From an uncultured Brachyspira sp. (GTDB lineage Bacteria > Spirochaetota > Brachyspiria > Brachyspirales > Brachyspiraceae), in contig NZ_CAJUPR010000004.1 in assembly GCF_910588665.1 (NCBI RefSeq), positions 14,593-78,592 on the forward strand: a DNA stretch of 64,000 nt. The letters run 5' to 3'. A model generated the notes under the pieces. The model was not told where the DNA came from. It searched no databases and was given only the letters and a program-made list of their open reading frames with translations. Below are positions 7,521-16,570 of the stretch, piece after piece. The stretch's first letter is position 1. The number at the start of each line of letters is the position of its first letter. The translations under genes were made by a program, and so were the position numbers.

Positions 7521-8927
7521 TTACATATCGGCTATAAACTTATACATAGGAAATTTTCTGCATAAAGCACCTACTTTTTTAGCAATAGAATTTATTATTT
7601 TTTCATCATTGCTGTTGCTTAAAACTTCATCTATATATTGAGTTAATTCCATAATATCTTTTTCTTTCAAACCTCTGGTAGTAACGGCAGGGGTTCCTAA
7701 TCTTATGCCGCTTGTAATCATTGGAGATTCCGTATCATATGGTATGCCGTTTTTATTAATAGTTATATGAGCCTTATCTAAAACAGCTTCGGCAGTCTGT
7801 CCTGTGATTCCTTTAGATTTTTTTACATCAGCTAATATTAAATGCGTATCTGTACCGCCTGATATTAATTCATATCCTTTAGCTAAAAACATATTAGCCA
7901 TAGCCTCCGCATTTTTTATAACTTGTTCCTGATATTTAATAAATTTAGGATCCAATGCCTCTTTAAAGCATACAGCTTTAGCAGCTATAACATGCATTAA
8001 AGGTCCTCCCTGTATCCCAGGAAATATGGTTTTATCAACCTTTTTAGCTAAATCCTCCTCAGTGGAAATAATATATCCTCCTCTGGGACCTCTTAAAGTT
8101 TTATGAGTAGTGCCTGTAACAAAATGTGCATAGGGAATGGGGCTTGGGTGAACTCCAGCAGCTACAAGACCTGCAATATGCGCCATATCTACCATCAGCA
8201 TAGCGCCTACTTCATCAGCAATTTCTCTGAATTTTTTGAAGTCAATAAATCTGGGATAAGCGCTTGCTCCTGCGACTATCAATTTAGGATTAACTCTTTT
8301 AGCTATATCTCTCACTTCGTCATAATCTATTTGCATAGTATCTTTTCTGACATTATAATGTTCAAAATTATAAATTTTTCCTGAGAAATTTACATTTTTG
8401 CCATGTGTTAAATGTCCGCCTGAATCCAGAGACAGACCTAAGCATGTGTCTCCCGGCTGAAGAACTGCCATATAAACACCCATATTAGCCTGAGAACCAG
8501 AATGAGGCTGTACATTTACAAAAGGCGCTTTAAATAATTTTTTTGCCCTTTCTATAGCCAAGTTTTCCACAACATCAACTTCGCTGCATCCTCCGTAATA
8601 TCTTTTTGACGGATAACCCTCTGCATATTTATTGGTAAATATAGAACCCTGCGCTTCCATAACGGCTCGTGAAACTATATTTTCGCTTGCTATAAGTTCA
8701 AAACCGTTAATCTCTCTTTTATACTCATTTTTCATTGCAGCAAATATTTCTTTATCAGCACTTTTTAATGCAGCTTCCGATACATAATACTTAGATGCGG
8801 ACACTTTTGCAGTTTTTACCGCTTTTTTAGAACTTGCAGCATTTTTTTTAACAACCGTTTTTTTAGCAGATTGTGCCACCTTTTTAGATGAAGATTTATC
8901 TGCTGATTTTTTCTTAGATACAGCCAT
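7521..8927 (-). CDS. glyA: Serine hydroxymethyltransferase with a lysine-rich, histone-like N-terminal tail
   Basis: PLP enzyme converting serine and tetrahydrofolate to glycine and methylene-tetrahydrofolate, the main entry of one-carbon units. The catalytic core runs from about residue 57 to 468. It shows FELIASENIVS, GYPSKRYYGG, MVDMAHIAGLVAAG with the cofactor aspartate D247, and the Schiff-base lysine K276 in TGTTHKTLRGPRGG. The first 46 residues are extra. They hold 15 lysines plus Ala, Ser, Thr and Val and a single acidic residue, in a KKAVKTAK-like pattern like histone H1 or HU tails. The start is well supported by GGAGGAAAC directly before the ATG, so the tail is translated. Family members are usually about 415 residues. 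The tail could bind nucleic acid or polyanions, but that is inference only. Confidence 0.95.
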   Translation of the reverse strand: MAVSKKKSADKSSSKKVAQSAKKTVVKKNAASSKKAVKTAKVSASKYYVSEAALKSADKEIFAAMKNEYKREINGFELIASENIVSRAVMEAQGSIFTNKYAEGYPSKRYYGGCSEVDVVENLAIERAKKLFKAPFVNVQPHSGSQANMGVYMAVLQPGDTCLGLSLDSGGHLTHGKNVNFSGKIYNFEHYNVRKDTMQIDYDEVRDIAKRVNPKLIVAGASAYPRFIDFKKFREIADEVGAMLMVDMAHIAGLVAAGVHPSPIPYAHFVTGTTHKTLRGPRGGYIISTEEDLAKKVDKTIFPGIQGGPLMHVIAAKAVCFKEALDPKFIKYQEQVIKNAEAMANMFLAKGYELISGGTDTHLILADVKKSKGITGQTAEAVLDKAHITINKNGIPYDTESPMITSGIRLGTPAVTTRGLKEKDIMELTQYIDEVLSNSNDEKIINSIAKKVGALCRKFPMYKFIADM

Positions 8928-8975
8928 GTTTCCTCCGATGAAATCTATTTTTAATCATTTTTTTTATTTAAAGCA

Positions 8976-9004
8976 ATGATATACCAATATAATTTTTTTT
9001 TCAA
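8976..9004 (-). promoter_or_regulatory. Candidate glyA promoter
   Basis: Minus strand TTGAAA (9004-8999), 17 bp, TATCAT (8981-8976), about 50 bp before the glyA ATG. Confidence 0.45.
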
Positions 9005-9122
9005 TTATTAAAATTGTATAATATATATTTTTTTATAATTTAAATATATATAAATAATTTTTATATGAGATTATAATAAAAAGCAGTAAATCAAAATAGG
9101 ATTTAAATAATTTAATTTATTA

Positions 9123-9151
9123 TTGCAAAACATAGTTATAGATAGTATAAT
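9123..9151 (+). promoter_or_regulatory. Promoter of the DUF454 gene
   Basis: TTGCAA (9123-9128), 17 bp, perfect TATAAT (9146-9151), about 60 bp before the ATG at 9210. Confidence 0.55.
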
Positions 9152-9209
9152 AAAGCTCATAATTAAATATTTTTAATATAAATAAAAAATTAATTCTTAA
9201 AGGTATAAT

Positions 9210-9617
9210 ATGAAAATATTATTTATATGTTTAGGTTTTCTTTTCATAGGCATAGGAGCAGTAGGAATAGCAGTGCCCATTTTGCCTACTACTCCTTTTC
9301 TTTTACTTGCATCTTTCTTTTTTGCAAAAGGCTCTAAAAGATTTCATAATTGGTTTATGTCTACAAAATTGTATAAAAAATATTTAAAAAGCTTTGCTGA
9401 ATCAAGGGCTATGACTTTAAAATCTAAACTTACCATATTGATTCCTGTAAGTGCTATGCTTATCATAACATTTATTTTTGTTAATAACTTATATGCCAGA
9501 ATTATTATAGCTTTGCTTATTACTGCAAAATATTTTTATTTCTTCACTCAAATAAAAACTATAAAAGATCCGCAGGGAATAAGGAGCTTGAAAGAAAGCA
9601 ATAGAGAGGAATTCTAA
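9210..9617 (+). CDS. DUF454 / YbaN family inner-membrane protein
   Basis: Small integral membrane protein of 135 residues, function unknown. It has the family hallmark GAVGIAVPILPTTPFLLLASFFFAKGSKRFHNW near the N-terminus, where a first hydrophobic stretch (residues 4-36) ends in the conserved SKRFHNW. A second hydrophobic region covers about residues 74-110. AAAGG precedes the ATG. It is followed 56 bp later by an exported protein gene on the same strand and may be co-transcribed with it. No mechanism is known for the family. Confidence 0.85.
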   Translation: MKILFICLGFLFIGIGAVGIAVPILPTTPFLLLASFFFAKGSKRFHNWFMSTKLYKKYLKSFAESRAMTLKSKLTILIPVSAMLIITFIFVNNLYARIIIALLITAKYFYFFTQIKTIKDPQGIRSLKESNREEF

Positions 9618-9673
9618 ACTTTAATATTTTATTATAATAAACAGAGTTTTCTTGTTATTTTTGGAGATAGTAT

Positions 9674-10288
9674 ATGAAAATATTAAAATATATTTTTACT
9701 GCGGGTATTATGTTTTCTTATTTATTTAATGATGTTTATGCGAGTGAAAATAATGAAGATACAAATAAAAAGGGATTTCAATCCGTATTAGATAATAGAT
9801 TTTTTTCCATAGGATTATTCAGCAGCGCCGACTCTATAAAAACAACCGTGAATATGGAATTGGGTTTTAAGATAATGAAATATAATAATTTCCAGATTAA
9901 AAGCTATACTATTATAACAGGATCAAAGATATATGATGACAATCCGCAAATGTATCAATTAGGATTTATTCAGAAGCTTGCATTTGGCGGAAATGATGAA
10001 TATACAGGAGAGATAGGCATATCCAGATATGGTTTTATTTTTTTTGGTTTTGGTTTTTTATCATTTAATCCTGACAAAAGCGGAAAGTTTTTATTTGATT
10101 CTCCTTATTATTGGGAAGTCGGCGGAGGTGCGGGTTTTAATATAAATGTAAGCAAACATATATCAATGCTGCTTGAGTTCGGAGGAGGAATTCATCTTGT
10201 ACCAGAAGGAGAAAAACTCGGATATCATAAAAAAATTAATAAAGCAGGATTTGGAAGAATCAGTATAGGTGCAAGGTATTATTTTTAA
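9674..10288 (+). CDS. Predicted outer-membrane beta-barrel protein
   Basis: Unrecognised exported protein of 204 residues. Residues 1-23 form a signal peptide with a likely cleavage after VYAS. The rest alternates polar and hydrophobic residues in strand-like stretches (GEIGISRYGFIFFGFGF, SMLLEFGGGIHL, RISIGARYYF). It ends in phenylalanine preceded by aromatic residues, as outer-membrane barrel proteins do. Several glycine-rich turns (VGGGAGFNI) fit the same picture. A ribosome site, GGAG, precedes the ATG. A role as a small porin-like or structural outer-membrane protein is inferred from this pattern only. Confidence 0.6.
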   Translation: MKILKYIFTAGIMFSYLFNDVYASENNEDTNKKGFQSVLDNRFFSIGLFSSADSIKTTVNMELGFKIMKYNNFQIKSYTIITGSKIYDDNPQMYQLGFIQKLAFGGNDEYTGEIGISRYGFIFFGFGFLSFNPDKSGKFLFDSPYYWEVGGGAGFNINVSKHISMLLEFGGGIHLVPEGEKLGYHKKINKAGFGRISIGARYYF

Positions 10289-10302
10289 TTGCTGTTTATT
10301 AA

Positions 10303-10354
10303 AAAATAATTACTTAGAATAAATAAAATTTTATTTGTACTAAGTAATTATTTT
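10303..10354. terminator. Strong bidirectional terminator
   Basis: A 15-bp perfect stem (10303-10317 with 10340-10354) encloses a loop that itself contains the palindrome AAATAAAATTTTATTT. A-rich on one side and T-rich on the other, it separates convergent genes. Confidence 0.7.
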
Positions 10355-10370
10355 ATACATATGTTTTTTA

Positions 10371-11333
10371 TCACCAAGTATTTTTTATTTCTTTTAAAAT
10401 AGATTCTGTTAATTTTATGGTATTTACATCATCTTCTATTGAAACAAATCTTTTATCTTTACCTAATATGCAGTTTGCAAAATGCTCATCTTCTAATTTT
10501 AATGGATTATCCCTATGAATGAATACTCTCTCTATAATAGATTCCTGCTTATAATTAATGCCTACAGAAGTTTTTATGTTGCTCTGACTAGCCGCCTGTC
10601 TGTGTATTGTTATATCCTGAGTTGCATAATCTAATAAAAAGTATGCTTCTTCGGTACTTATTGCAAGTGTTCTTATTTTTTCCTGAGTTATACGGCTTGC
10701 ACTTATAGAGGCTATAGTTTCGTCTTCAAACTCTATTAAAGCGCTTGCTATGTCTTCATTTTTTGTTTTTATTCTCTTTCCGCTTGCAGAAAATTTTATA
10801 ATAGGCTTTTTTACTAATGAAGTTACAATATCTAAATCATGAATCATTATATCAAATACAACGCCTACATCGGTAATACGGGGAGTAAACGGTGCTAATC
10901 TTCTTGCCTCTATTAAATAAGGTTTTTTTATTATATTATGAAGTTCCTGAACGGCTCCGTTAAATCTCTCAACATGACCTACCTGAAGTATAACATTTTT
11001 TTGTTTTACAATATCCTGCAATTCTAAAGCCTGAGCATAAGTTTCTGTCATAGGTTTTTCCACTAATACATGTTTTCCTTTTTCAATTGCTTTTTTTGTT
11101 ATTTCAAAGTGGTAAATTGTGGGACTGGCTATTATTATGGCATCGGAATTATCTAAAGCTTCATCTGCGCTTTTAAATCTTTTTATATTGTATTTTTTAG
11201 ATATTTCATCAAGATGATTTTCATCAGCATCATATATGCCAGATAAGTTTATATTATTTATTTGATTTATAACATTGAGATGAAACTGTCCCATTCTTCC
11301 CACGCCTATAAGACTTATATTTACTTTATCCAT
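10371..11333 (-). CDS. Gfo/Idh/MocA family NAD(P)-dependent oxidoreductase
   Basis: Cytoplasmic dehydrogenase of 320 residues. The N-terminal Rossmann fold shows NISLIGVGRMGQFHLN (GxGxxG) and the family motif GKHVLVEKPMTETYAQA. The C-terminal alpha/beta domain contains DLDIVTSL with the histidine and aspartate of the substrate pocket (MIHDLDI). Many relatives act on sugars, inositols or UDP-sugars, but nothing nearby fixes the substrate. AGGA lies before the ATG. The gene is transcribed divergently from fhs. Confidence 0.85.
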   Translation of the reverse strand: MDKVNISLIGVGRMGQFHLNVINQINNINLSGIYDADENHLDEISKKYNIKRFKSADEALDNSDAIIIASPTIYHFEITKKAIEKGKHVLVEKPMTETYAQALELQDIVKQKNVILQVGHVERFNGAVQELHNIIKKPYLIEARRLAPFTPRITDVGVVFDIMIHDLDIVTSLVKKPIIKFSASGKRIKTKNEDIASALIEFEDETIASISASRITQEKIRTLAISTEEAYFLLDYATQDITIHRQAASQSNIKTSVGINYKQESIIERVFIHRDNPLKLEDEHFANCILGKDKRFVSIEDDVNTIKLTESILKEIKNTW

Positions 11334-11365
11334 TTAAGAATCCTTTTTATTATATTTTATTTAAA

Positions 11366-11393
11366 ATTATAAATTTAATTTTTATAAATTCAA
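11366..11393 (-). promoter_or_regulatory. Candidate promoter of the Gfo/Idh gene
   Basis: Minus strand TTGAAT (11393-11388), 16 bp, TATAAT (11371-11366). Confidence 0.45.
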
Positions 11394-11425
11394 TACTAAT
11401 TTTTTATTTTATACACTATCTAATA

Positions 11426-11454
11426 TTGTAAAAATATAGTATATTTTTTATATA
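11426..11454 (+). promoter_or_regulatory. Candidate fhs promoter
   Basis: TTGTAA (11426-11431), 17 bp, TATATA (11449-11454), about 30 bp before the fhs ATG. Confidence 0.4.
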
Positions 11455-11484
11455 ATAATTTAAATTAAAAAAACGGAGCTTATA

Positions 11485-13143
11485 ATGAAAACAGATATAG
11501 AAATAGCACAGGAATGCAATTTAGAGAGAATAGGGAAGATAGCTGATAAATTAAAATTAACAGAAGATGATTATGAAGTTTACGGAAAATATAAGGCTAA
11601 AATTGAATTGTCGCTTTTAGATAAATTAAATGATAAAAATGACGGAAAATTAATATTGGTAACCGCTGTAACTCCTACGCCTGCAGGAGAAGGTAAATCA
11701 ACAGTTACAATAGGGCTTAGTCAGGGATTAAACAGAATAGGAAAAAATGCTATTGCAGCTTTAAGAGAACCTTCTTTAGGACCTGTATTCGGCATAAAAG
11801 GAGGAGCCTGCGGAGGCGGATATTCTCAGATTGTTCCTATGGAAGATATTAATCTGCATTTTAATGGTGATTTTCATGCAATTACCAGCGCACATAATTT
11901 AATAGCTGCATGCATTGATAATCATATTAAGCAGGGAAATGAATTGAAAATAGATGTTAATAATATAGTATTTAAAAGAGCTCTTGATATGAATGACAGA
12001 TCATTGCGTGATATTGTTATAGGACTTGGAGGAAGCGGGAATGGTATTGTAAGGCAGTCTTCATTTCAAATAACTGTTTCATCTGAAATTATGGCTATAC
12101 TTTGTCTTTCAAATTCATTGACGGATTTAAAAAATAGAATAGGAAATATTATATTTGCTTATGATATTAATGATAATCCTCTTAAGGTAAAAGATCTAAA
12201 AGTAGAAGGAGCTGCCTCAGCATTGCTTAAAGATGCCATAAAACCTAATCTAGTTCAGACACTTGAAAATACGCCTGCTATAGTTCATGGAGGACCTTTT
12301 GCCAATATTGCGCATGGCTGCAATTCTATACTTGCGACTAAAATGGCTTTGAAGCTTGGGGATTATGCTGTAACCGAGGCTGGTTTTGCAGCAGATTTGG
12401 GAGCCGAAAAGTTTCTTGATATAAAATGCCGCATTGCCGATTTAAAGCCGAACTGCATAGTATTGGTTGCCACTATAAGAGCATTGAAGCATCATGGAGG
12501 TGCAAAAGAGCTTAATAAAGAGGATTTAAATGCCTTGACCGAAGGTTTTAAAAATCTGGATAAGCATATTGAAAATATGCAGAAATATAATATTCCTGTA
12601 ATTGTTGCTGTTAATAAATTTTATTCCGATACCAATAAAGAGATAGAATGCATAATAAAGCATTGCGGAGATATAGGCATAGATATTTCATTATGCGATG
12701 TTTGGTCTAAAGGAGGGGAAGGAGCTATTGATTTGGCGCATAAAGTAGTAAGCAGGGCTTTAGATTACAATTATAAGCCTCTGTATGATTTGAATAAAAC
12801 TATAAGGGAGAAAATAGAAATTATATGTAAGGAAATATACGGAGCAGGGGAGGTTAAATTTTCTAATAAAGCTTTAAATACAATAAAAAAATTGGAAAGT
12901 ATGGGAATAGGTAATTTGCCTATATGCATATCGAAAACGCAAAAATCTATATCGGATAATCCTGCTTTATTAAATGCTCCTAAAGATTATACTTTGAATA
13001 TTGATGAGGTAAAAGCCGCTTTAGGAGCAGGTTTTATTATAGTTATGGCTGGCGGTATTATAGATATGCCTGGTCTTCCTAAGATTCCTGCTGCATGCGG
13101 CATAGATATAGATGAAAACGGAAAGATAACAGGATTATTTTAA
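11485..13143 (+). CDS. fhs: Formate-tetrahydrofolate ligase
   Basis: ATP-dependent enzyme making 10-formyl-tetrahydrofolate from formate, feeding purine and formyl-methionine synthesis or, run backwards, generating ATP. The 552 residues match the family, about 555. The P-loop region TPTPAGEGKSTVTIGLSQG is at about residues 63-81. Further signatures are REPSLGPVFGIKGGACGGGY and the C-terminal MPGLPKIPAACGIDIDENG. GGAG precedes the ATG. With glyA 2.5 kb away it forms part of the folate one-carbon supply, though the two are not in one operon. The assignment is firm. Confidence 0.96.
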   Translation: MKTDIEIAQECNLERIGKIADKLKLTEDDYEVYGKYKAKIELSLLDKLNDKNDGKLILVTAVTPTPAGEGKSTVTIGLSQGLNRIGKNAIAALREPSLGPVFGIKGGACGGGYSQIVPMEDINLHFNGDFHAITSAHNLIAACIDNHIKQGNELKIDVNNIVFKRALDMNDRSLRDIVIGLGGSGNGIVRQSSFQITVSSEIMAILCLSNSLTDLKNRIGNIIFAYDINDNPLKVKDLKVEGAASALLKDAIKPNLVQTLENTPAIVHGGPFANIAHGCNSILATKMALKLGDYAVTEAGFAADLGAEKFLDIKCRIADLKPNCIVLVATIRALKHHGGAKELNKEDLNALTEGFKNLDKHIENMQKYNIPVIVAVNKFYSDTNKEIECIIKHCGDIGIDISLCDVWSKGGEGAIDLAHKVVSRALDYNYKPLYDLNKTIREKIEIICKEIYGAGEVKFSNKALNTIKKLESMGIGNLPICISKTQKSISDNPALLNAPKDYTLNIDEVKAALGAGFIIVMAGGIIDMPGLPKIPAACGIDIDENGKITGLF

Positions 13144-13147
13144 AACA

Positions 13148-13175
13148 AACAGCTATGATTTATTTCATAGCTGTT
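13148..13175. terminator. Terminator between fhs and the DGS-repeat gene
   Basis: AACAGCTATGA (13148-13158) pairs perfectly with TCATAGCTGTT (13165-13175). The minus-strand side runs into a T-rich tract, so it fits termination of the minus-strand gene best and may also serve fhs. Confidence 0.65.
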
Positions 13176-13201
13176 GTTTGCGCATTGCATTATAAAAAAA
13201 T

Positions 13202-15766
13202 TTATTGCGTATCTGTATTATTTTCTTCTGTTTCAGCAGTATTGTTTTCTGTTTCTATAGGTTCGGACTGAATAGATGGTAATTTAATATTGTCAATATC
13301 TTCTGCTTTGATATTTAAATCCATTCTTCTTATAACGGTTTTTGCAGTTTTAATATCAACGGCTTCTCCTAAAGCGTCAATCAATGTTATTTCAGATTCT
13401 TCATTTTTATATTGCTTCATTTCAAGAATATAACCTTCGCCGTCTTTAGCTATAGTAGTTTTATTTTTTCCGTCATCTTCAATATCTATAATAACTCCGT
13501 CTGCTCTTACTTCATGAATTAAACTTCTTCCGTCAGTATAGTTTTTTGAATTGTACATACTTCCGTCAGGTTCCGTAGCTGTAGTTTCAGTGTTTCCTAA
13601 AGCATCTTTTGTATATATTACAGTGGAGCCGTTAGGTTTTACAGTAGTAGTTATGCTGCTTGAGTCTGCGGCTGTAACTTCCGTTACGGTGCTTGAATCT
13701 GTATTAATTGTTGTAGTTTCTCTTGAGCCGTCCTGTCTTATTATTCTTTTTATGGCGGTTCCGTCATGCATTTTTATTTCGCTTATAGTATTATCAGATA
13801 TCGTATCGGTTATAACGGTTCCGTCAACTTTTTTCGTTACAACAGTGAAAGAACCGTCTTCATTATATGTTTTTGTTATAATGCTGCCGTCATCAGATTT
13901 TATATTATAAGAGAAAGTTCCTGAGCCTGCGGAATCCGATTTTCTTTCCTCAACTCTTCCGTCAGGATAAACCATTTTTAAATTGCTTATTCCGTTAGTA
14001 TCTACAGATGTTGTTCCTATACTTCCGTCTATATAATTTGCAGTTACAATATAGCTTCCGTCAGGATTTTCTGTTTTTACTATAACAGCTCCGTCAGATC
14101 TTTTAGTTTCCGTTTTTGTGTTTCCAAAATTATCTTCCGTTCTTTTTACTTCCGTTCCGTCTAAACTTCTTGTATAAAAAAATGTACCGCTGTCATCTTT
14201 ATAATTTGTAGTAACGGAACCGTCGGATCTTTCCGCTGTAAACGATTTATTGCTTTCTGAAGTTTTTGTGTTTATAAAAGAACCGTCAGGGTATAAAGTA
14301 TATTCAAAGATATCTCCAGAAGAAGTTTTTGTGCTTATAGATTTTGAGCTGTCTGTCATATAGGTTTCTACTTTTCTGTCTCCGTTTTCAAACAGTATAT
14401 CTATTTCTCTTTTTCCATAAGGATATATTGTATAGGAAATTTCATAATTATTGGAATACATTTTTGTTTTTTCTGTTTTTCCGTTTTCATAAATTATTTT
14501 AACGCCGTTAGTATATATTGTTTCTCTTTCATAATCAAAATTAGGAAATATATTTTCTGTAGTTATACTTCCGTCATTATTTGTATTTATTCTGTAATTA
14601 TTGGTAAAAGGAATAAATTTTACAGAAGAGTCATTGCTTCTTATAAGAGATATAACTTTTTCTAAAGATTCTTTTTGATAATAATCGCTTCCTGCATTGG
14701 TTAAAAATATTTCATAGGATACAGCTGCATTTGTTATATCCCCCATAGCAAGAAAAGTATGCCCCATATTAAGATATGCGCTGTAATATAAAGCCCAAGT
14801 ATTGTATTTATCTACTGATGCGGCATTTGTTTTTATTTCAACAATATTTCCGTTAGTGTCTGTTGTGTTTGTCATTATTATTATATTTGTTATGCTGTAA
14901 GGATTTTTTTCAGTTATTACATAAGATGAGCCCGATATTGTGGAGTTTGTGCTTAATGAAACTGTATTAGAATCCGATGCTGCAGGTTCATTTGGATTTA
15001 CCACTTCAATATTAAAATTATTATTTGCTTCAAATATTACGGTTGTATTTGTAAATATATAATCATTTGTATATGTATTAGTTATGACGACATTTGTAAA
15101 TAACGGAAGTTTTGTAAATGTATTATTAAGTTTATTTATATTATTTTCATAATTAGTATTATTTACCGCATCTAATATATAATCTGTCGTGCTGTCAGAT
15201 ATAATTTCCTGAGTTAAAGATGTATTTTCTGATATTTCATTAGTAAATGATATATCATCTGCTGAATTATTTGAAGAATTTTCTAATGCATCAGATATAA
15301 ATACCGTATTAGTTACAGTATTCTGATAAACTGTATAATTAGTCATAATTTCATAATTGAGTTTAGCGGTATAAGTCGAATAAAGACGCTCTGCGGATCT
15401 TCTGTACCAAATCAATGCATCCTCATAATTTTTTAATTGATAATATGAGTTTGCTATATTATTGCAGTATGAATATGAATCGTTTATATCAAATGCGAGT
15501 TTATAATAATCAATAGCGTTTTCATACTGCTTGTCTTGGAAATAGCATGCTCCTATATAATAATAAAGCATATCATTAGTGGAGAGCGGTCTTCTTTTCA
15601 GATACAAAAGAAAAGCTTCTCTTGCAAAATTATATTTTTTTTGAAAAAAAAGTTTTTCAGCATTATAAAATTCTCTGTCTATATTTCTATCATTATTCTG
15701 ACCAAATAAAAATGATGATAATATTGCAAAAATAAATATTACAGATATTGCGGAAAATTTTTTCAT
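13202..15766 (-). CDS. Exported TPR protein with a long DGS/YPDG beta-repeat domain
   Basis: Unrecognised large exported protein. The start is set at 15766 (854 residues) because AAAGGA and a clean signal peptide (MKKFSAISVIFIFAILSSFLFG) belong to it; a longer frame to 15802 lacks both. After the signal, residues about 20-145 are TPR-like helical repeats (YYIGACYFQDKQYENAIDYY, SYYQLKNYEDALIWYRRS). Residues about 150-330 are Asn/Thr-rich and low in complexity. One more TPR pair (GHTFLAMGDITNAAVSYEIF) follows. From about residue 395 to 800 there are roughly twenty tandem units of about 20 residues. Each is built on PDGS, EDGS, DGT or DDGS followed by alternating Thr/Lys/Val strands. This resembles YD/RHS-type or other beta-hairpin repeats. 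It is probably periplasmic or surface-exposed, scaffold- or adhesion-like. The C-terminus is acidic and Asn/Thr-rich. Confidence 0.7.
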   Translation of the reverse strand: MKKFSAISVIFIFAILSSFLFGQNNDRNIDREFYNAEKLFFQKKYNFAREAFLLYLKRRPLSTNDMLYYYIGACYFQDKQYENAIDYYKLAFDINDSYSYCNNIANSYYQLKNYEDALIWYRRSAERLYSTYTAKLNYEIMTNYTVYQNTVTNTVFISDALENSSNNSADDISFTNEISENTSLTQEIISDSTTDYILDAVNNTNYENNINKLNNTFTKLPLFTNVVITNTYTNDYIFTNTTVIFEANNNFNIEVVNPNEPAASDSNTVSLSTNSTISGSSYVITEKNPYSITNIIIMTNTTDTNGNIVEIKTNAASVDKYNTWALYYSAYLNMGHTFLAMGDITNAAVSYEIFLTNAGSDYYQKESLEKVISLIRSNDSSVKFIPFTNNYRINTNNDGSITTENIFPNFDYERETIYTNGVKIIYENGKTEKTKMYSNNYEISYTIYPYGKREIDILFENGDRKVETYMTDSSKSISTKTSSGDIFEYTLYPDGSFINTKTSESNKSFTAERSDGSVTTNYKDDSGTFFYTRSLDGTEVKRTEDNFGNTKTETKRSDGAVIVKTENPDGSYIVTANYIDGSIGTTSVDTNGISNLKMVYPDGRVEERKSDSAGSGTFSYNIKSDDGSIITKTYNEDGSFTVVTKKVDGTVITDTISDNTISEIKMHDGTAIKRIIRQDGSRETTTINTDSSTVTEVTAADSSSITTTVKPNGSTVIYTKDALGNTETTATEPDGSMYNSKNYTDGRSLIHEVRADGVIIDIEDDGKNKTTIAKDGEGYILEMKQYKNEESEITLIDALGEAVDIKTAKTVIRRMDLNIKAEDIDNIKLPSIQSEPIETENNTAETEENNTDTQ

Positions 15767-15814
15767 AATAATATAATCCTTTTCATTAATTTTTAAGGAC
15801 AATATTTAAAACTA

Positions 15815-16237
15815 TCAATTTTTTATATAGTCAAAATAATGATTAAACAGAGAATAAAGTATATATTCGCTGTATCCTCTCACCTTTTTATTTTTATCCA
15901 AAACATCATTTAAAAATTCAAAAGTTTTATCATTAGGGTTTTCTATGTAATAGAGTCTCTCTTTAGACAGAGATAAACTTTCATTTTTTATCATTTTTAT
16001 TAGAGATAATTCTTTTAACTTATCTTTTTTATCTTCTCTGCTTGACTTATAAGAGAATAAACGCTTAACTAAATTTTCAAACACTATTTTATTATACATA
16101 ACGGCTCTTCTTACATCTGTATCCACACTTCCGTCATAGCTGCTGATTTCACTGTCAAATATAGCAATAGATACAGCAGATTTAATGTCGGCAAATACAG
16201 CCTTTTCTTCTTTCAGTTGAAATTTTTTATTAGACAT
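15815..16237 (-). CDS. Conserved hypothetical protein
   Basis: Unrecognised 140-residue, soluble, charged and mostly helical protein with no signal peptide. A lysine-rich middle (SYKSSREDKKDKLKELSLIK) precedes a C-terminus rich in aromatics (YSEYILYSLFNHYFDYI). No ribosome site is clear. It is followed 48 bp later by the DGS-repeat gene on the same strand and is probably the first gene of that unit. No function can be suggested. Confidence 0.6.
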   Translation of the reverse strand: MSNKKFQLKEEKAVFADIKSAVSIAIFDSEISSYDGSVDTDVRRAVMYNKIVFENLVKRLFSYKSSREDKKDKLKELSLIKMIKNESLSLSKERLYYIENPNDKTFEFLNDVLDKNKKVRGYSEYILYSLFNHYFDYIKN

Positions 16238-16570
16238 AATATCAGAAAATATTTTCCTTTAATTTAAAATATATTCTTTTAATATATCGACAAAACTTAA
16301 AAATTAATTAGATTAAAAAATATTTGCTTTAAGAAATAATATAAATTTATATTCTTAAAATAAATACATAGAACTGATTTATAAAAAATTTTTAATAAAA
16401 GGAGGTATTTTAATATTAAAGTTATTAATTTATTTTTATTTATAAACTTTTATATAATTTCTATTTTTTTATAATACTGAATATAATGCGGTAGAATTTA
16501 TATTATTATAATAAAAAACCTTACATAATAAATACTTATTATGTAAGGCATTATTTTTTATTAAATAAAA
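16238..16570. other. 333-bp gap with an orphan ribosome site and signal-peptide-like remnant
   Basis: No normal gene is present. On the plus strand a very good ribosome site, AAAGGAGG (16398-16405), is followed at correct spacing by ATT and not ATG (16415). From there 19 codons read IKVINLFLFINFYIISIFL before a stop at 16474. This looks like a signal peptide whose start codon and mature part have been lost, or a tiny leader peptide. The cstA terminator (16519-16548) closes the region and could end such a transcript too. Confidence 0.35.
16519..16548. terminator. cstA terminator
   Basis: CCTTACATAATAA (16519-16531) pairs perfectly with 16536-16548 over 13 bp with a 4-base loop. A T-rich tract follows on the minus strand after the cstA stop. 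Confidence 0.75.

Noticed and set aside
13551..13910. 119-codon plus-strand frame
   Set aside because: It is antisense to the DGS-repeat region, whose codon pattern keeps the opposite strand open; no ribosome site.
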